NCBI GenBank assembly: GCA_002794775.1
Contig: NBAY01000030.1
Span: forward strand, 124,001-188,000
DNA from: Porodaedalea pini
Lineage: Eukaryota > Basidiomycota > Agaricomycetes > Hymenochaetales > Hymenochaetaceae
DNA: 64,000 nt
Reading direction: 5' to 3'
Shown here: positions 29,501 through 39,343 of the stretch, in pieces
Position numbering within the stretch: the stretch's first letter is position 1
Layout of the letters: the number at the start of each line of letters is the position of its first letter
Made by a program: the position numbers and the translations under genes
The notes under the pieces: generated by a model
The model's input: only the letters and a program-made list of their open reading frames with translations
Told to the model about the DNA's origin: nothing
The model's database searches: none

Positions 29501-32136
29501 CAGATCATGGCACCAAGCGCCTCGACCGCAGGCTCAGACGTCAGCAGCTCTCTGATCGCATCCGGGATATTCGCGCCTTCCTCCATATCGTCTTCACCAT
29601 CCGGGTAGAGATTTTTGAGCTCGTCTAGTGTTTCTTTGTACCCAAATCCTTCGACTTCTCGGAGTCCAGTCCAGATACAGGAACTAGGAAGAACAGCTTT
29701 CAAAAGCCGCATGGTCGATACAGAGAGATTTCCCTGATATCAAATTCGTTATCGAAAGCCTTACTGGTAAGAAGGAAGGCATGCCTTGGTGAAGAGCAGT
29801 TCTTTTGGCCTAAGTTGCCTGAGCATAGTCTCAAGTTTGGTGCGACATGCGTCATCTTCAAATGCGCTCATATTGAACTCGGAGGTCGATGAATCCAAGA
29901 CACAGACACCAAAGCTACCCTTATCAGACTCTGGGTCGAGCTCGCGGATGGAGACACAATGTCCAGCTTGCTCATCGACAATAAGGTCTGCATCGACAAG
30001 TGTGCCGTTCGTGTAAACCTTGTTCAGCTCCCTATAACCGGACATTAGCATTGATAAGCATTTTTTCAACAGCCCAATCCCGTACCGCCGAACTATCTTG
30101 TCGCCTGCATCTTTCTTTGGTTTCTCATTCTTCTTGTTGGCCGCCAAGCGCATCTCCGCACCAAGCGCTGTCTCAGCCTGGTCCACACGTCCGACCTTGT
30201 AGCCTGAGGGAAAGTAAGTCTGGTTGACGTTCTACATTTAAGCATACAACGTGCCCTTGGCGAGAAATTTCCTGATTGTAAAACATCAGTTATGTGAATT
30301 CAAAACAATGTAACCGTGACATACGCAGCCCACGTATTGAAATGGCCTTCAGGTACTCCGACCTACGGGAACTCAGTCATTCAAAGGAGAGGCTTCATTC
30401 AATGCAACGTACCATGCACATCTTGACTCGATCCGTTAGCTTCAAATCAAACTCACGATGTCCAATTCTTGCGTCATCTTCGTATAGCTTTCGACATTCT
30501 ATTAGTTTCCCATAGAACGGTGCGAGTATTAATTTATTTTACCTCAAGGAATTTGCTAAAACAAAGAGAAAAATTCGTGTTTCAGCTAAAATCGTGGATG
30601 AAAGTACTTTCGCGTACCCTTTTTGGAAGAACAGCACCTGTCAAATACTAAATGATAGGTTCAACGCTATGGACGATGTGACTTACAGTATCGTAATGAT
30701 TCGTTTTGATCTTTCGCATAATGAGTAATAGATTCGTTAGGTTGAAACAAGCCAACTGACCTCCCAGAACTCGATTATCGAGATCATTAGCACTTTTTTT
30801 GACTTGATAGATCGTTGCGCGTACCTGCTTTTCAAAAGGCGTGAAGGTCTTCCACGCAGAGTCCGGGATGTATAGCGTTCTCGGGTCGTAACCAGGCTCT
30901 CCAGGCCTGTTCTTGTCTTTCTGTAATTAGAAGGTCAAAACCATGTTTTGTCGAACTTCGCCTCCGTCCGCTGCTTACGTCTCGGACATCGCGTAAGAAG
31001 TCAAAGGGATCATCCGAAGACTTCTTCTCCGTCTTCTTGTCTTTCGCCCTTTGCTCGGCTGCTGTCAAAAAGCTGTTGCTCCCGCCCGAACGTCCTGCTT
31101 CACCGGATTGTATCTTGTTTAAAGCCGGCCTCTCCGACTTCCCGCTCTTCTTTTTCTTCCTCACTTTCGGCGCATCAGAAAACTCCGACGCTGACTCCAG
31201 CTCTGCGGTAGAGGACTCGAGCTCGCTGCGAGAACCAGATAGCGACGAGCCGCGATGTGAGGTAAGAGGTACACCATCATCGGAATCGTCCATTGGAGCG
31301 AAATCAGAGTCCGAGTTAAAGCCATTGGAAGATTCTTGTTAGGGAGTCAATACTCGAGCCAATCATTGCCATGTGGAAACATACTTTTCTTCGGTAGAGA
31401 TGGCTTCTTGAAGCGAGATAGGCGTCTACCAAATGAACCCTGTACTTCCTCTTCCTCATCCGACTCGAGCAGCGATACCCTTGGTTTCTTCGAGCGTGCT
31501 GGAAAGTAACTTGTGAGACAGCAGCTTGGGCGTAAATTGTGATACTACACGTACAATTGAGAGCCGGGCTTGAGCGACCACCATCCGAGGAAGCTTGAGC
31601 AGAAGGAACAGCAACACCTCCGGTCTCATCGTCAGAATCTACCAGAACCATTTTGCGCTTTGCCTATTTAATGGAGCATGGATATGTCAATATTCTGCAA
31701 CACGCGAACAAAGACCCATTGTATCACACACCGTCTTCGATCCAACAACCTGTGCTTCCTCTTCAGACCGCACATCCACATCGATAGCATCACTGGTAGG
31801 AGGTGTGTCTTTGGAATTGACGAGACTGGAAGATGATTTCGAGCTCGGAAACGATGAGCTCGGTGCGATGCCTGTTGAGCTCGTGCTGGGGTGCTCGGCG
31901 CCAACTTCGAAGGTTGCATCGCTACTTCCGATTTGCTAAGGTTGTCATGCTTTTTTGGTTAGTCCTTCGGTCTCTGGGACAACCTTTCCTTTAGGTTTCT
32001 GCGCTTGTGTAGGCGCGTTTTTCTGCGTCTTCTCCTGAGACGGCGTCTGCGAGGAAGCAGCCGGCTTCGCGAACCAGCCCATAAGACTCTTTTGTTTCAT
32101 CCCGTCCCCGTTAGCGTTTTGTGACTTTGGCGCCAT
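26528..32136 (-). CDS. MSH6: DNA mismatch repair protein MSH6 (MutS homologue)
   Basis: It partners MSH2 in MutS-alpha, which recognises base mismatches and small loops in the nucleus. The start at 32136 gives an N-terminal PCNA-binding box QKSLMGWF (residues 15-22) followed by a long charged, Ser-rich disordered arm. Then come domain I ([18 protein letters not shown], and the mismatch-reading F-x-E motif as GKFLELYEDDA), the connector, the lever/clamp domains ([19 protein letters not shown]), and the ATPase: Walker [21 protein letters not shown]alker [12 protein letters not shown], and the C-terminal [20 protein letters not shown]. Stop at 26528. There are more than 20 exons; F-x-E and Walker A are encoded by 13-nt microexons. 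It diverges from the RAD51-like gene at 32356 and converges with ABC copy C. No lesion was seen. Identity is secure. Confidence 0.96.
27709..27793 (-). other. Two consecutive 13-nt microexons forming the MSH6 Walker A
   Basis: Exons 27793-27781 (GTCCCAACATGGG) and 27721-27709 (TGGCAAGTCAACG), followed by a 27-nt exon 27658-27632. Joined to CTT ACT G before and GCG ATG CGT after they read [20 protein letters not shown] in frame. All four splice sites are GT-AG. Confidence 0.93.
30543..30555 (-). other. 13-nt microexon carrying the MSH6 mismatch-recognition F-x-E motif
   Basis: The exon CAAATTCCTTGAG lies between acceptor TTTTAG and donor GTAAAA. Joined as CAA AAA GG + C AAA TTC CTT GAG + CTA TAC GAA it gives QKGKFLELYE, where Phe and Glu are the residues that contact the mispaired base in MutS/MSH6. 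Confidence 0.9.
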
Positions 32137-32355
32137 GTCGCAACAATGTTAGTGCCGTTAGCCTCAGTCCTCGATGGTCGTCGCTGTCGAAGAGACGCGT
32201 CTTTAAGCGCGAACGCCCGCACAATTTATGTAACAATCGCGTGTTACGTAACCTTTTTAGTAGACGCAATACGGCAGAGGCCGGATCGGAGTTTACACGC
32301 TGCCAGTGTTCAACGCGTCTCCGTCCGACAAGGAAACCACTGGTCTGCAACCATC
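32137..32355. promoter_or_regulatory. Bidirectional promoter MSH6 / RAD51-like with two ACGCGT boxes
   Basis: 219 bp between two divergent start codons. ACGCGT occurs at 32195-32200 (within palindromic GACGCGTC) and 32313-32318, and GCGCGAA lies close by at 32207. Known: ACGCGT is the MluI cell-cycle box bound by MBF in yeasts, which drives G1/S repair and replication genes. The motif also occurs elsewhere in this CpG-rich window, so function is inferred only. Confidence 0.5.
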
Positions 32356-33696
32356 ATGTTCTCTCGCTCGCTCTCTTCCCTCTCTCTTCCCGAATCGAGT
32401 TTATCTGCACTACAACGCGCTGGATTTCAGAATGTCGACGACCTTGGATTATTAACAGCCGAGCAGCTCTCTGAAGGTAAGTAATAATCTATGTCAAACT
32501 TGTAGAGTTTCACGCAAAGAAGTGCAGAATTAAAGATCCCAGCTTTCTTATGCGAAGAGATTTTAAGAACTTCCAAAAGCACATTGCATTTACTCACACA
32601 ACCTGCGGCATCGCTCTTGAATGCTACTCGCTCGTCGTTTTCCATTTCAGAACCTGTCGACTCCCTCCTTGGAGATGGGGGCTTGAATAAAGGATGTATA
32701 GTGGAGTTGAGTGGACCTCCTGGCAGCCCAAAAGAGCATGCTGTCCTCGAACTAGTCAGAAGCGTGGTCAGGTCTCAAGAAGAAGTTCTATTCTTAGGTG
32801 AGTCCCGGTATCAGTCTGTCAACAGGATAGCTCGACGGACTTGTAACCAGACACGCAAAACATGACTATTCCGTCCACTTTAAAATCTGCACTGAAAGGT
32901 GGTTTTCTGCTTTTGTGATCCGAATGGAATTAGTTCTGACGTATGCTAGACATCCCCGGGTCTCCTAATCGAATACATTACGTCAAGTGTTTCTCACTAC
33001 CGGAGCTAATGGCCTTCATGTACAACCTTCCGAGTTTCCTCGATGAGTATCCTAAGGTAAAAATAGTCCCTTTGGACTGCAATTGAAGGAGTATCTCATG
33101 CTTAAGTGCTCATAGACCTCGCTCCTCGTCCTGAATACCCTCTCCTTCCTGTTCCACACCACACCTCTGAACAACGCATCCAGAGGATCACTACTCGAAC
33201 AGATTAAAACGATCCTCGCAAAGACCTGTGCATCCAGACACCTCAGTGTTGCCGTGACGGTACAACTAGCAACAAAGATGGTCGGTGCAGATGGATCGGC
33301 TGCAAATTTCGATACAGCGAAGAAAGCAATCATGGCTCCACAGCTCGGTAAATCAGCTGCTATTTTATGGTTGCGCTAACTCAGCAGAAATATAGGGGAC
33401 TCTTATCTGCCTTCGAGCAGGTCGTACCGTTTGATGTTCATACCTGACTCGCCAAGATCAGGGTATGTCTCGCATTCTTGTCGAATTGTTGGATTATTGA
33501 TCTTACACATCTACTAAGTATGATTCGGCTGCTGGCTTCACCCTCGCGATCTGCGAAGCTTTCACAGATGAATATTGTACAAGAGCCTTATGAGATGGTT
33601 AGTCATTCGTTCTCCTACAAATATCAACGTTAAGCTTTCTCTCTTTGTCCGTAATAGATTAGCGGACGTTTACGTGGTCCTACCACTGAGGCATGA
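32356..33696 (+). CDS. RAD51-family (RecA-like) paralogue with degenerate ATP site
   Basis: About seven exons, roughly 305 residues. The N-terminus MFSRSLSSLSLPESS is followed by a helix-hairpin-helix-like segment (LSALQRAGFQNVDDLGLLTAEQL) as in RAD51 paralogues, then TQPAASLLNATRSSF, VDSLLGDGGLNKGCIVELSG and the RecA core with SVAVTVQLATKM and MAPQLGDSYLPSSRSYRLMF, the region that in RAD51 reads 'TNQ..' and 'ALGxxW'. The position of Walker A reads GPPGSPKEH, lacking Gly-Lys-Ser/Thr, and the presumed Walker B reads SLLVLNTLSFLF with Asn for Asp. The fold is kept but ATP binding is doubtful. Known: RAD51 paralogues (Rad55/57, XRCC2/3, Shu proteins) assist RAD51 filaments in homologous recombination; some lack Walker motifs. 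I cannot assign an orthologue. It shares a promoter with MSH6 and converges on the cyclo-ligase gene 147 bp away. Confidence 0.75.
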
Positions 33697-33843
33697 ATCA
33701 ACTAAGATCTCCTGTCGGTCCCTCTGAGAAACGGCTATGCCAGGAAATTATCAGGCGTGAAGATGCTGTGCATTGTTAGATTTCACGTACCTGTCGCGCC
33801 CGAGACCCGTCGCGGTCCATGGCACTGATCCAATCTTAAAGCT

Positions 33844-34803
33844 TTATACAGACCCCTTGCATATTACCCCATCGGGTGTAGCAACAGCGTCCATCCTCCG
33901 ATCATGTTCTGTCATAGGTATGTCTCCTGGTGGCAAGATTTGCTCTCGCAGAGAGAGTGCAACTATCGGCCGAATAATAAGAATTCAAGTGCAAAGGCTC
34001 GGTACAGTTCTCTCAAAGTTTACTTACACAGAGTAGGACAGGGTCTCGAACTAGCGTATGTGTTGATGAAGAAGTCGTAATATCCCCTTCCGTGTCCGAG
34101 GCGAGACAGAGAGCTGTCGAACGCGACTCCTTGTTTTGAAATAAGAGCGTTGTGTAAGTCGCCACCAGCAATCAAGAACTAGAACTTTTACCAGGTAGCA
34201 GGATTAAATCAAGTGGCTCTGCGTTGTCATCGAGAACTGCAGGCTGGAATGAGCAATGTCTCTCGCGACCGCGGAAAACTAACGCACCGCTTGCTCTTCT
34301 CCGTCCTTCGAAGTCAGCATCGGGCTCCTTGATACCCCATACCCCACTTGGAAGAGACTCGAGGTCGGCAAGACTGTATACCTGCAGGAAGTCCATCCTG
34401 TTCTCCTTGCGACTTGCGATCTTGGGTACAAAAAGTGACCTTCCTAGCGCTGAAGGTGAGAATAAGCACGTATGCTATTATCGCGAAAACACTCGCCTGA
34501 GCGGAGGGTTTCCCGAGCGATTTCGGTCGTGTCGACCTCGCCTTTCATACTAAGGTAGCAACTAACCGTTCTACTACGTTGGAAAGCCGATGACGCGACA
34601 ACATGTCTACAAACGGCTTCGGCTAGGTATACTAGTTGTCAGATTTCGAGATACGAGCATTGCACTATTCGATAGTAGTGAGCAATTCCGATTAAGTACG
34701 CACATTGATATTGCACTTCGGAATTAGGAAGAGCACGAAGAGTTTGAGAAACTGCTTGCCTCAATGCCTTCTTTGTATTTTGCATGAGACTCGTAGAGGA
34801 CAT
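33844..34803 (-). CDS. FAU1: 5-formyltetrahydrofolate cyclo-ligase
   Basis: This cytosolic or mitochondrial enzyme converts 5-formyl-THF plus ATP to 5,10-methenyl-THF in one-carbon metabolism. The start at 34803 (MSSTSLMQNTKKALRQAVSQTL) is chosen over upstream ATGs because family members begin with this Lys/Arg-rich helix. Conserved segments follow: FLVPKIASRKENRMDF, YSLADLESLPSGVWGIKEP, PLDLILLPGVAFD, the nucleotide-binding loop LGHGRGYYDFF, then LREQILPPGDIPMTEHD and DAVATPDGV at the C-terminus; stop TAA 33844-33846. About five exons and 240 residues, usual for fungi. No lesions were seen. It converges with the RAD51-like gene. It is functionally related to the formyltransferase gene at 54.9 kb in that both use formyl-folates, but they are not adjacent. 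Confidence 0.9.
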
Positions 34804-36762
34804 TTCCCGAAATGTTGCAACGGATCGATACGAGTCTTCGCTTGAGTCGGCTAGAAGAAAGTCCCTTTTGAGAACGCGGTGGTTGTAGTGTTGAAGGTGA
34901 CAATGTGGGTCCAAGAGGAAAATTTGATACTGTTGCACTTTTTACACGTAAATCGGCAGGGATCGACGCACCAATCAGGAGTTAGTTTGCTGATTTTGTT
35001 CGCCAAGCCTTTTCTCTAATGAAACAAGTTTTTAGCAAATGCAGACTAATAGACAAGTTTCGAAGCGACTTGATCTTTAAACAACAAGTAATTTTCAAGT
35101 AATATACATTATCTTGCTGACGCTTACAGCCTATTGATACCGAGTTAACAACACAACTCTTTAGTGATCGTGTGTCCCATACCTCTCGATAGGGGCTTTA
35201 AGTACTACCTTCTTGTAGCGCTTTAAAAGAGCTTTCGAATGACTCTACTCTTGGGTATATTTAACTGAGCTCTGGGAGGAGATCTGTACTTTACAAAGAT
35301 CTGGCACAGACCTTAACAACTGGTGTCCGAGTGCATGAGACGTCTGTGATTGAGTCAGCACCAGGAAGTTTCCGAACACCGTCTTCTAATTTTCAGAAGA
35401 CGCCATTTCCTTTTCATCATTACCTTTCATTCGTCTCTGAGCTCCGGGAGATAGTCTTTCTATGATTTGCTGCCGCAGCAGTGCCTAATCTGATCTGCGG
35501 TGAGGCTGACAAGACTATAATTGCCCGGGCACAAAGACACGCCATCAGGAAGTGGGGACTACAGAGTGCGCTAAATTGTTTGATTGCATACAGAATTAAT
35601 CATGTGCGATGCGATTTACCAATCGCCTGACCCTGCGAGCATAATTGCGAAGCGAGCTTCGGACTCGAGGAATAGTCTTTAGGAAGCAAGGCGAAGCATC
35701 ACAATAACTTCCGTTCGGAGAATTTTCTCAGCCCATCTGCCCTCATTTCAAAATGAAAAAGAGCGTCTGGAACGTCGAAGAAGAGGCGGACCCATATGCC
35801 GTGGACAGGATGCCGGCTATATCATAATCCCTGAAAGTTCGCGAATTGATTTGCTTGCCTGCGCCGCACTCCTGGTGCTGCGATGCACCGAGACTATAGG
35901 GAGTGCTGCATCCCGCTCATCAGCCCTAGTCCCTTAACTACTCTCCTTCACATCCCGAAAGGAACATATGAGGAATTTGAGGCATTTCTTTCCTGCCCCT
36001 CTTCCAAGAAGAACCACATAATGCGCACTGTCGAAAAAAAAATACTGAGGGAGATTAAGTTTTGGGGTCGGCGATATGAAGGTGACTCAGCTTTTCCAAA
36101 CATGCATATGCGCTAGTTGGACTATAACACAAACTGCATAGGGTCCTGTTATATGTGATTCTCGAGTCTTCCCGCCTGCCATCAAAGCCGAGGAACTTGA
36201 GGCTGAAAGTATCTATCTGCCATTTTTACAGAATGACCGGGCGCTTCGATCATAGGCGCCATTAAGGAGTTCCCCGGCAGTTACCGACTTTCGAGAGTCG
36301 CCTGGTATACTCTTCTTTTGCATTTTGAAGAGGCGAATCCGACAGAGTACAAAAGCGTTGTAGCAGGTTCCGTGGTCACACGGTCTTGGTTTGTCCCGCT
36401 GAACCCAAAGCTGAAAAGATCAGAAGTCGAGTTGAAAGAAAGCTGGACATAGTCAAGTGTTTTACATTGTACTTATGCAGCGTGAACAATTCATGCCTTC
36501 TGCGCGTTGCGGCAAAAGCTTTCTTTTCTGCTCTTGGCAACTGATGTTATTTTTTCCGATATTCACGTATCGTTGGCAGCTTCTTCGTACATTTGACAGC
36601 GGGGCCAGCAGCGCTGCCAGGTTCCTGGTCCTGAGCTTAGCAAGAAATGGAACGTGAACTCGGTTAGCGACGAGTGCGTAGTATGACAACGGCAGCACAA
36701 AACAAACACGGCAAAGTCAATAAAATATGAGTAAATGATGACGTGAGAGAGACAGCAGCGTG
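34804..36762. other. Gene-poor interval upstream of cyclo-ligase and downstream of primase
   Basis: Apart from weak coding-like pieces between 35753 and 36449 (listed separately) I recognise nothing here. No tandem repeats, inverted ends or transposon proteins were seen. Confidence 0.5.
35753..36449 (+). CDS. Possible small hypothetical gene or gene relic
   Basis: Several short plus-strand pieces look protein-like: MKKSVWNVEEEADPYAVD from 35753, then GTYEEFEAFLSCPSSKK with VEKKILREIKFWGRRYEG (35960-36090), AIKAEELEAESIYLPFLQ (about 36180) and SVVAGSVVTRSWFVPLNP ending at a TAG near 36449. I could not join them with one consistent set of splice sites and I recognise no domain. It may be a short hypothetical gene or a decayed one. 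Confidence 0.25.
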
Positions 36763-38350
36763 CTAGAATGTAAAGTCAAGAGGTGCGTCTATTAGGTGTA
36801 GATATTTCTATCAGTCAAAATTGCATGCGAGCTTGGATCATTACTATAGTATACGTACCTTGCTCCCGTTTCACTCGCCGTACTTCGTCCATAAGTCCTC
36901 GCACATGTGCGTCGAGCATGTCCACGTACGGCTTGAGCGAAGTGCGTCCCCAGTCTACTTCGAAGTTAGTAAAACGGACTTTTGACTTCTTTTACGTGGA
37001 TGCGGACTCCTCACCAGAGTAATGCGGCTGATGTCCGGCCTCAGCGGGTGCGTCCATCTCCGCACTGGTACTTCCGCCTCGATCGTCAAGTTCGCGAAGG
37101 AGCTGACCAACAGTCGGCACCGTCTCCGGATCGAACTCATCCGCGCGATTCGGGTCAACAGGCACGCAGACTCGGCCTGTCGCAGGGTGGACGCAAAACG
37201 GCGCTTTCAGTAAATGGTTCCGATGCTTGGACACCTCCGCATCAAGACGCGGATACGTGTACTGTAACAGGATGTCTTCGATTGCACGGTAGATTGGCTG
37301 TAGAGGGCGAGACGTATAGCGAGGCGAATAGTTAGGAGAGAGGAAAAGATAAGACGGGGAAAGAATTTATGCCTACAACGTTTGCCTCTTTGTTATCCGA
37401 ATCTGTGTCCTTGTCCATTTTGATTTTTTTCTGGTTACGCTCGCGCAGAACGTCCGTCCATTTTCCCGTCGAGTTTCTTGAAGAGTTCATCCAACGCTTT
37501 CGCAGTCGTTCTGCAATCTCCTTATCATCTAGCAGTTCCAGAAGTACATCTGCTTGCTTTGTAGTAGAGAAGCAATCCTGGTCCTCGAGAATAAGCTGCG
37601 AGAACTCGCTTCGTGCAATCTGGAGAGCTGACCTACGCGAAATTCAAACTATAGTCAGTCATGTATTCCGAAAGCAGCCGTAAATAAGCACTCACTGTAA
37701 GGAAGGGTGCAACGGGCGACCGGGCGGCCCCCTGACATTAACCTTCTTTATCATGTCGTGTCCGCCTTTGATCACCTCGAGCCAGCCCATAACAGCCTTG
37801 CGTTGTTCGTCTGTCAGCAGCATGGCCTCTTGATCAGACACCCAGCAATGGATTCCACGTCGGCCAGAGTACACCCAAAGGAGGTGTCGATACCCGAAAT
37901 TTTTCCTGAGAGATTGATCAAGGATCTTGACCGCGACGGCGATGAAGCCCCAGCATCGCTTGCATATCCCTTCCCAGAGCAGCACGTGCGAATCTCATCG
38001 TAGTCAGTCATATCGATGTCGAAGACAAGTTCGCGCTGGAGCGGCTGCAGAGCACCCGCGCGTAGCGTCTTCTTGTCGCGTGGCCGCGCATTATAGATCG
38101 CGCCGATTTCGAAACGACTGGGGTTCAATCGGACGACTTGTTTTTTGAGCTCATCCGCATTCGCGAAGGAGTTATAGCGGATATAGACGTCGCCCTGGAG
38201 AGTGAAGGCGAACTCGCGGTGCGTGAAAAGACGCGTAGGGGCGTGTTGATGGTTCAGCCAGTTGAAGACGGATTTGAACGGATAAATGCGCTTATAGAAT
38301 GCCATCATGACTTCTGGCGAAGAGACATCGTCTTCGACTTGCATTGACAT
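36763..38350 (-). CDS. PRI1: DNA primase small (catalytic) subunit, with an apparent 1-nt frameshift
   Basis: This subunit of polymerase alpha-primase makes RNA primers at origins and on Okazaki fragments. The start MSMQVEDD at 38350 is chosen because VMMAFYKRIYPFKSVFNWL is the usual N-terminus. Seen in order: HREFAFTLQGDVYIRYNSF, the metal-binding ELVFDIDMTDYD (two catalytic Asp), a Cys4-type zinc site (RTCCSG...ICKRCW), SGRRGIHCWVSD, GPPGRPLHPSL, and the C-terminal FCVHPATGRVCVPVDP and TSLKPYVDMLDAHVRGL; stop TAG 36763-36765. About six exons. The frame changes by one between CCSGKG and ICKRCW, at a CCC run (37968-37970) where CCCC would restore it; there is no intron signal. As the gene is essential, a base-calling or assembly error is the likeliest reason. 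It diverges from PIG-P. Confidence 0.92.
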
Positions 38351-38558
38351 GGTGATGAGAAGGAAGCGGTATTGTATGAGGTGAAGGAGAAGGAAGAGTC
38401 CGAGGAGACGCGACAAAGACACGCTTAGTCACATAGTCACATGTCACGTTCAAGTTGCTGTGAGCAACACCTTCAAGCTCTCTCCCATTTGCCAACCTTT
38501 CATTTCGTTCCAACTTTATCTGAGTATATCTGTACAGATTGCAGCTTGCCAGCAGACA
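38351..38558. promoter_or_regulatory. Bidirectional promoter primase / PIG-P
   Basis: 208 bp between divergent start codons. A single MCB-like ACGCGA occurs at 38408-38413, about 58 bp from the primase start. Functional meaning is inferred from yeast primase regulation only. Confidence 0.4.
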
Positions 38559-39343
38559 ATGGACTCATCGAAGGAGCCAACATCACCTCGATCGCCCCTT
38601 GCTCCGTATCCCCCAAACCCTGCGCAATTAAAGAGTCGCGCACCTGAATTCTATGGCTTCGTCGCATGGTCTTCAACCTACGCTTTATTTGTTCTCTATG
38701 TCCTTTGGGCTATCTTACCGGATAAATGGATCCTTTCGCTTGGAATAGAATGGTATCCGAGCCGGTATGCATTTCTTCGGACGTATTTCATTTAATGTCC
38801 AAAACAATGTCTGATCAATCCCATACAAACAAATCGATATCATAGCGAATGGGCCGTCCTGCTCCCGGCCTACTCGGTTATCTTGATCCTTCTCACATAT
38901 TTCACATACTGGGCGCTCGCACTCTACAATACGCCAGCGCTCGACGCACTGAGCACCATTACCGGTGCGCGTTTCGTTGCTTCTCCCTTCTCCCTTTTCA
39001 TTCTTCTCCGTTTTGTTGCGTTCATATCGCGCCTCGCGCCCGCTCTGGCTGCGCTGCGCACGCTGACACGCCACCGCCCCGAAACGCAGACACCCACGCT
39101 CATATACCCACACCGAACCCTGGGTGTAGCGCACGCGCGAGCCCCAGCACGAACCCGTTCCTCGCCGCCGCGGCGCCGGACGCGACGCCGTCGCCGTACG
39201 ACATCCCGATCGGCTTCGTGAACCGTGTCCTTTACGCCCGCCTGCCGGCACAGACACAGCTTCGCATGCTTCGGACGCAGGGTTCGAATGCAAATCCATC
39301 CGAGAAGCAAGTGTGCGAGGCACCTGAATTCGGGCAGACGTAA
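38559..39343 (+). CDS. PIG-P subunit of the GPI-GlcNAc transferase
   Basis: PIG-P/Gpi19 is a small ER membrane subunit of the complex that adds GlcNAc to phosphatidylinositol, the first step of GPI-anchor synthesis. The start MDSSKEPTSPRS (38559) is followed by a Pro-rich cytosolic stretch, then the diagnostic EFYGFVAWSSTYALFVLYVL (first membrane helix), WILSLGIEWYPSREWAVLLP, and a second helix VILILLTYFTYWALALYN. After a roughly 118-bp intron the C-terminus contains YDIPIGFVNRVLY, as in fungal homologues; stop TAA 39341-39343. Three exons with consistent phases. No lesion. It shares its promoter with the primase gene, an apparently accidental pairing. Confidence 0.9.
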
